Part shown: positions 14,934 to 16,091 of the stretch, one piece after another | Position numbering within the stretch: the first letter of the stretch is position 1 | Layout: the number at the start of each line of letters is the position of its first letter | Assembly (NCBI GenBank): GCA_044225565.1 | Contig: JBGAIL010000109.1 | Coordinates: forward strand, 1-16,091 | Reading direction: 5' to 3' | Source of the DNA: CAVXAE01 sp044225565 | Lineage (GTDB): Bacteria; Pseudomonadota; Gammaproteobacteria; Steroidobacterales; Steroidobacteraceae | Length of the DNA stretch: 16,091 nucleotides | Program-made: the position numbers and the translations under genes | The notes under the pieces: model-generated | The model's input: the letters and a program-made list of their open reading frames with translations, nothing else | Database searches by the model: none | Told to the model about the DNA's origin: nothing

Positions 14934-16091
14934 CAGAAGCCTTCGCCGCCAATTCACCGAGCCGGCTGGCTCGCCGCTACACGCTGCTCGAGAAACTCGG
15001 GGTCGGTGGGCAGGGTGAGGTCTGGCGCGCGCGGGACGAAGCGCGCGGCGGCGACATCGCGCTCAAGCTGTTGAGCTCTTCGCTCGCGGGCAGCGAGGCG
15101 GCGTGGGCGCAGTTCGAGCGGGAGCACCGCATCGCGAGCCGGCTCGAGCATCCGGGCATCCTCAAGGTGCATGCGCCGCAGCGCGAAGGCGATTTCGCCG
15201 TGCTGCCCATGGATCTCGCGCCTGCCGGCGACTTGCGGCGCCTGCGCGGCAGCAACTATCTCGAGATCATCCCGGTGCTCATCGAGATCGCGGAGGCACT
15301 GGAGCACGCGCACGAGCGCGGCGTGATCCATCGGGACCTGAAGCCGGGGAACGTGCTGTTCGGCCACGACGGCCGCGCGCTCATCGCAGATTTCGGCATC
15401 GCGGAGATTCCCGAAGCGGCGCTGCGCGAGAGCACCAAGCCCGCATTGTCACCGTTCACCGCGAGCCCGCAGCAGCTGCGCGGCGAGCCGCCTTCGATCA
15501 CGGACGACATCTACGGGCTCGGTGCGCTGGCCTACGAGCTGCTGTCCGGCTATCCGCCGTACTACCCGCGCTTCGATATTCGCCGCGTGCTCGAGGAGCC
15601 CGTGCCGGATCTGCGCACGCCTCAACCGGTGCCCCCGCAGCTCGTCATCCTCGTGATGCGCATGCTGGCCAAGCGAGCGGAAGATCGCCCGCAGTCCATG
15701 CGCGAAGTCATCGACGTGCTCGACAGCGCGCTCAACGACACGCTCACCTTCGAATTCGATCGCGTGCAGATGGCGCGCAAGCCGCCGGCCCAGCCCGCCC
15801 AGCCGGCGCCGCCTCCCCAGCAGCGCCGGCCCGTCCAGCCGCTTCATCCAGCTGGTGCGCAGGAAGCGCCCATGTGGACGCCGCCACCTTCTGCTGCAGT
15901 GCCTCCTCCGCAACCGCCTCCACCCCCGCCGCCTCCACCACGTGCGGCTGCGTCGGCAGCGCGCCCGTCAGGTCCCTGGGACGATCTCCACTTCGAGGTG
16001 AAGCCGCGCCTGATGCGGCTCGAGCCGGAGCCCGCGCGCCGCTGGCCGTGGGTCGTGCTCGGCGTGCTGGCGTTGCTCGCGTTCGGGGTGT
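14930..16091 (+). CDS. Membrane-anchored Hanks-type Ser/Thr protein kinase (3' end outside window)
   Basis: Eukaryotic-like protein kinase, 387 codons visible. Kinase domain about 17-268: glycine-rich loop GVGGQGEVW (24-32), ATP-anchoring Lys46, helix-C glutamate in FEREH (62-66), catalytic HRDLKPGN (134-141), DFG (154-156) and DIYGLGALAYELLSG (193-207). It is expected to be active. The APE-equivalent reads SPQ (179-181), so the usual glutamate of the activation segment is glutamine. After the domain comes a Pro/Gln/Ala-rich linker with nine consecutive prolines (329-337), then a hydrophobic helix from about residue 372 that reaches the window edge. The remainder, probably extracytoplasmic, is unseen. 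Its ATG overlaps the stop of the large lipoprotein gene, so the kinase is the last visible member of that operon. Targets are unknown; envelope control is inference. Confidence 0.92.
   Translation, partial: MTEAFAANSPSRLARRYTLLEKLGVGGQGEVWRARDEARGGDIALKLLSSSLAGSEAAWAQFEREHRIASRLEHPGILKVHAPQREGDFAVLPMDLAPAGDLRRLRGSNYLEIIPVLIEIAEALEHAHERGVIHRDLKPGNVLFGHDGRALIADFGIAEIPEAALRESTKPALSPFTASPQQLRGEPPSITDDIYGLGALAYELLSGYPPYYPRFDIRRVLEEPVPDLRTPQPVPPQLVILVMRMLAKRAEDRPQSMREVIDVLDSALNDTLTFEFDRVQMARKPPAQPAQPAPPPQQRRPVQPLHPAGAQEAPMWTPPPSAAVPPPQPPPPPPPPPRAAASAARPSGPWDDLHFEVKPRLMRLEPEPARRWPWVVLGVLALLAFGV

Noticed and set aside
13632..14957. Long open minus-strand frame (441 codons) opposite the large lipoprotein
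   Set aside because: The plus-strand gene has a lipobox, ribosome site and operon spacing; the opposite frame has none of these.

Overview
The window is about two-thirds G+C and densely coded, with ATGA start/stop overlaps and lipobox-type lipoproteins. A TonB-dependent cobalamin receptor and NtrY-like two-component proteins mark it as a Gram-negative proteobacterium. The overall style suggests a gammaproteobacterium of the Xanthomonadales/Nevskiales/Steroidobacter kind, but no rRNA or marker gene confirms this. I see no tRNA, rRNA, CRISPR array, insertion sequence or phage gene. All genes but the two at the window edges are complete.

Left part (1-4957): a minus-strand operon encodes a MacB-type ABC efflux system in the order adaptor, ATPase, permease. 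The permease runs off the left edge. A two-gene plus-strand operon diverges from it and encodes a response regulator (receiver plus Fis-type helix-turn-helix, no AAA+ domain) and a membrane histidine kinase. The shared 180-base spacer and the arrangement suggest the two-component pair controls the exporter.

Middle (4958-7924): a minus-strand vitamin B12 unit. A well-conserved cobalamin riboswitch (7740-7924) is followed by a hairpin that would bury the Shine-Dalgarno sequence of btuB, the TonB-dependent corrinoid receptor. Five bases after btuB comes a PP-loop ATPase of the Dph6/diphthine-ammonia ligase family. Its place in a B12-controlled operon hints at an unassigned role linked to corrinoids. 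The unit meets the histidine kinase gene head-on at an inverted repeat that contains both stop codons.

Right-middle (7925-11981): plus-strand genes for a small PGPGW-type membrane protein, an NhaD-like sodium/proton antiporter (ATGA overlap) and an MFS exporter. The first transmembrane segment of the MFS exporter is read out of frame between two compensating shifts. A PA0069-type radical SAM protein then stands alone, possibly with a leaderless transcript.

Right end (12118-16091): an apparent four-gene operon of three different predicted lipoproteins followed by a membrane-anchored Hanks-type Ser/Thr kinase, which continues beyond the window. This is the least explained part and the best candidate for an undescribed envelope or signalling system.
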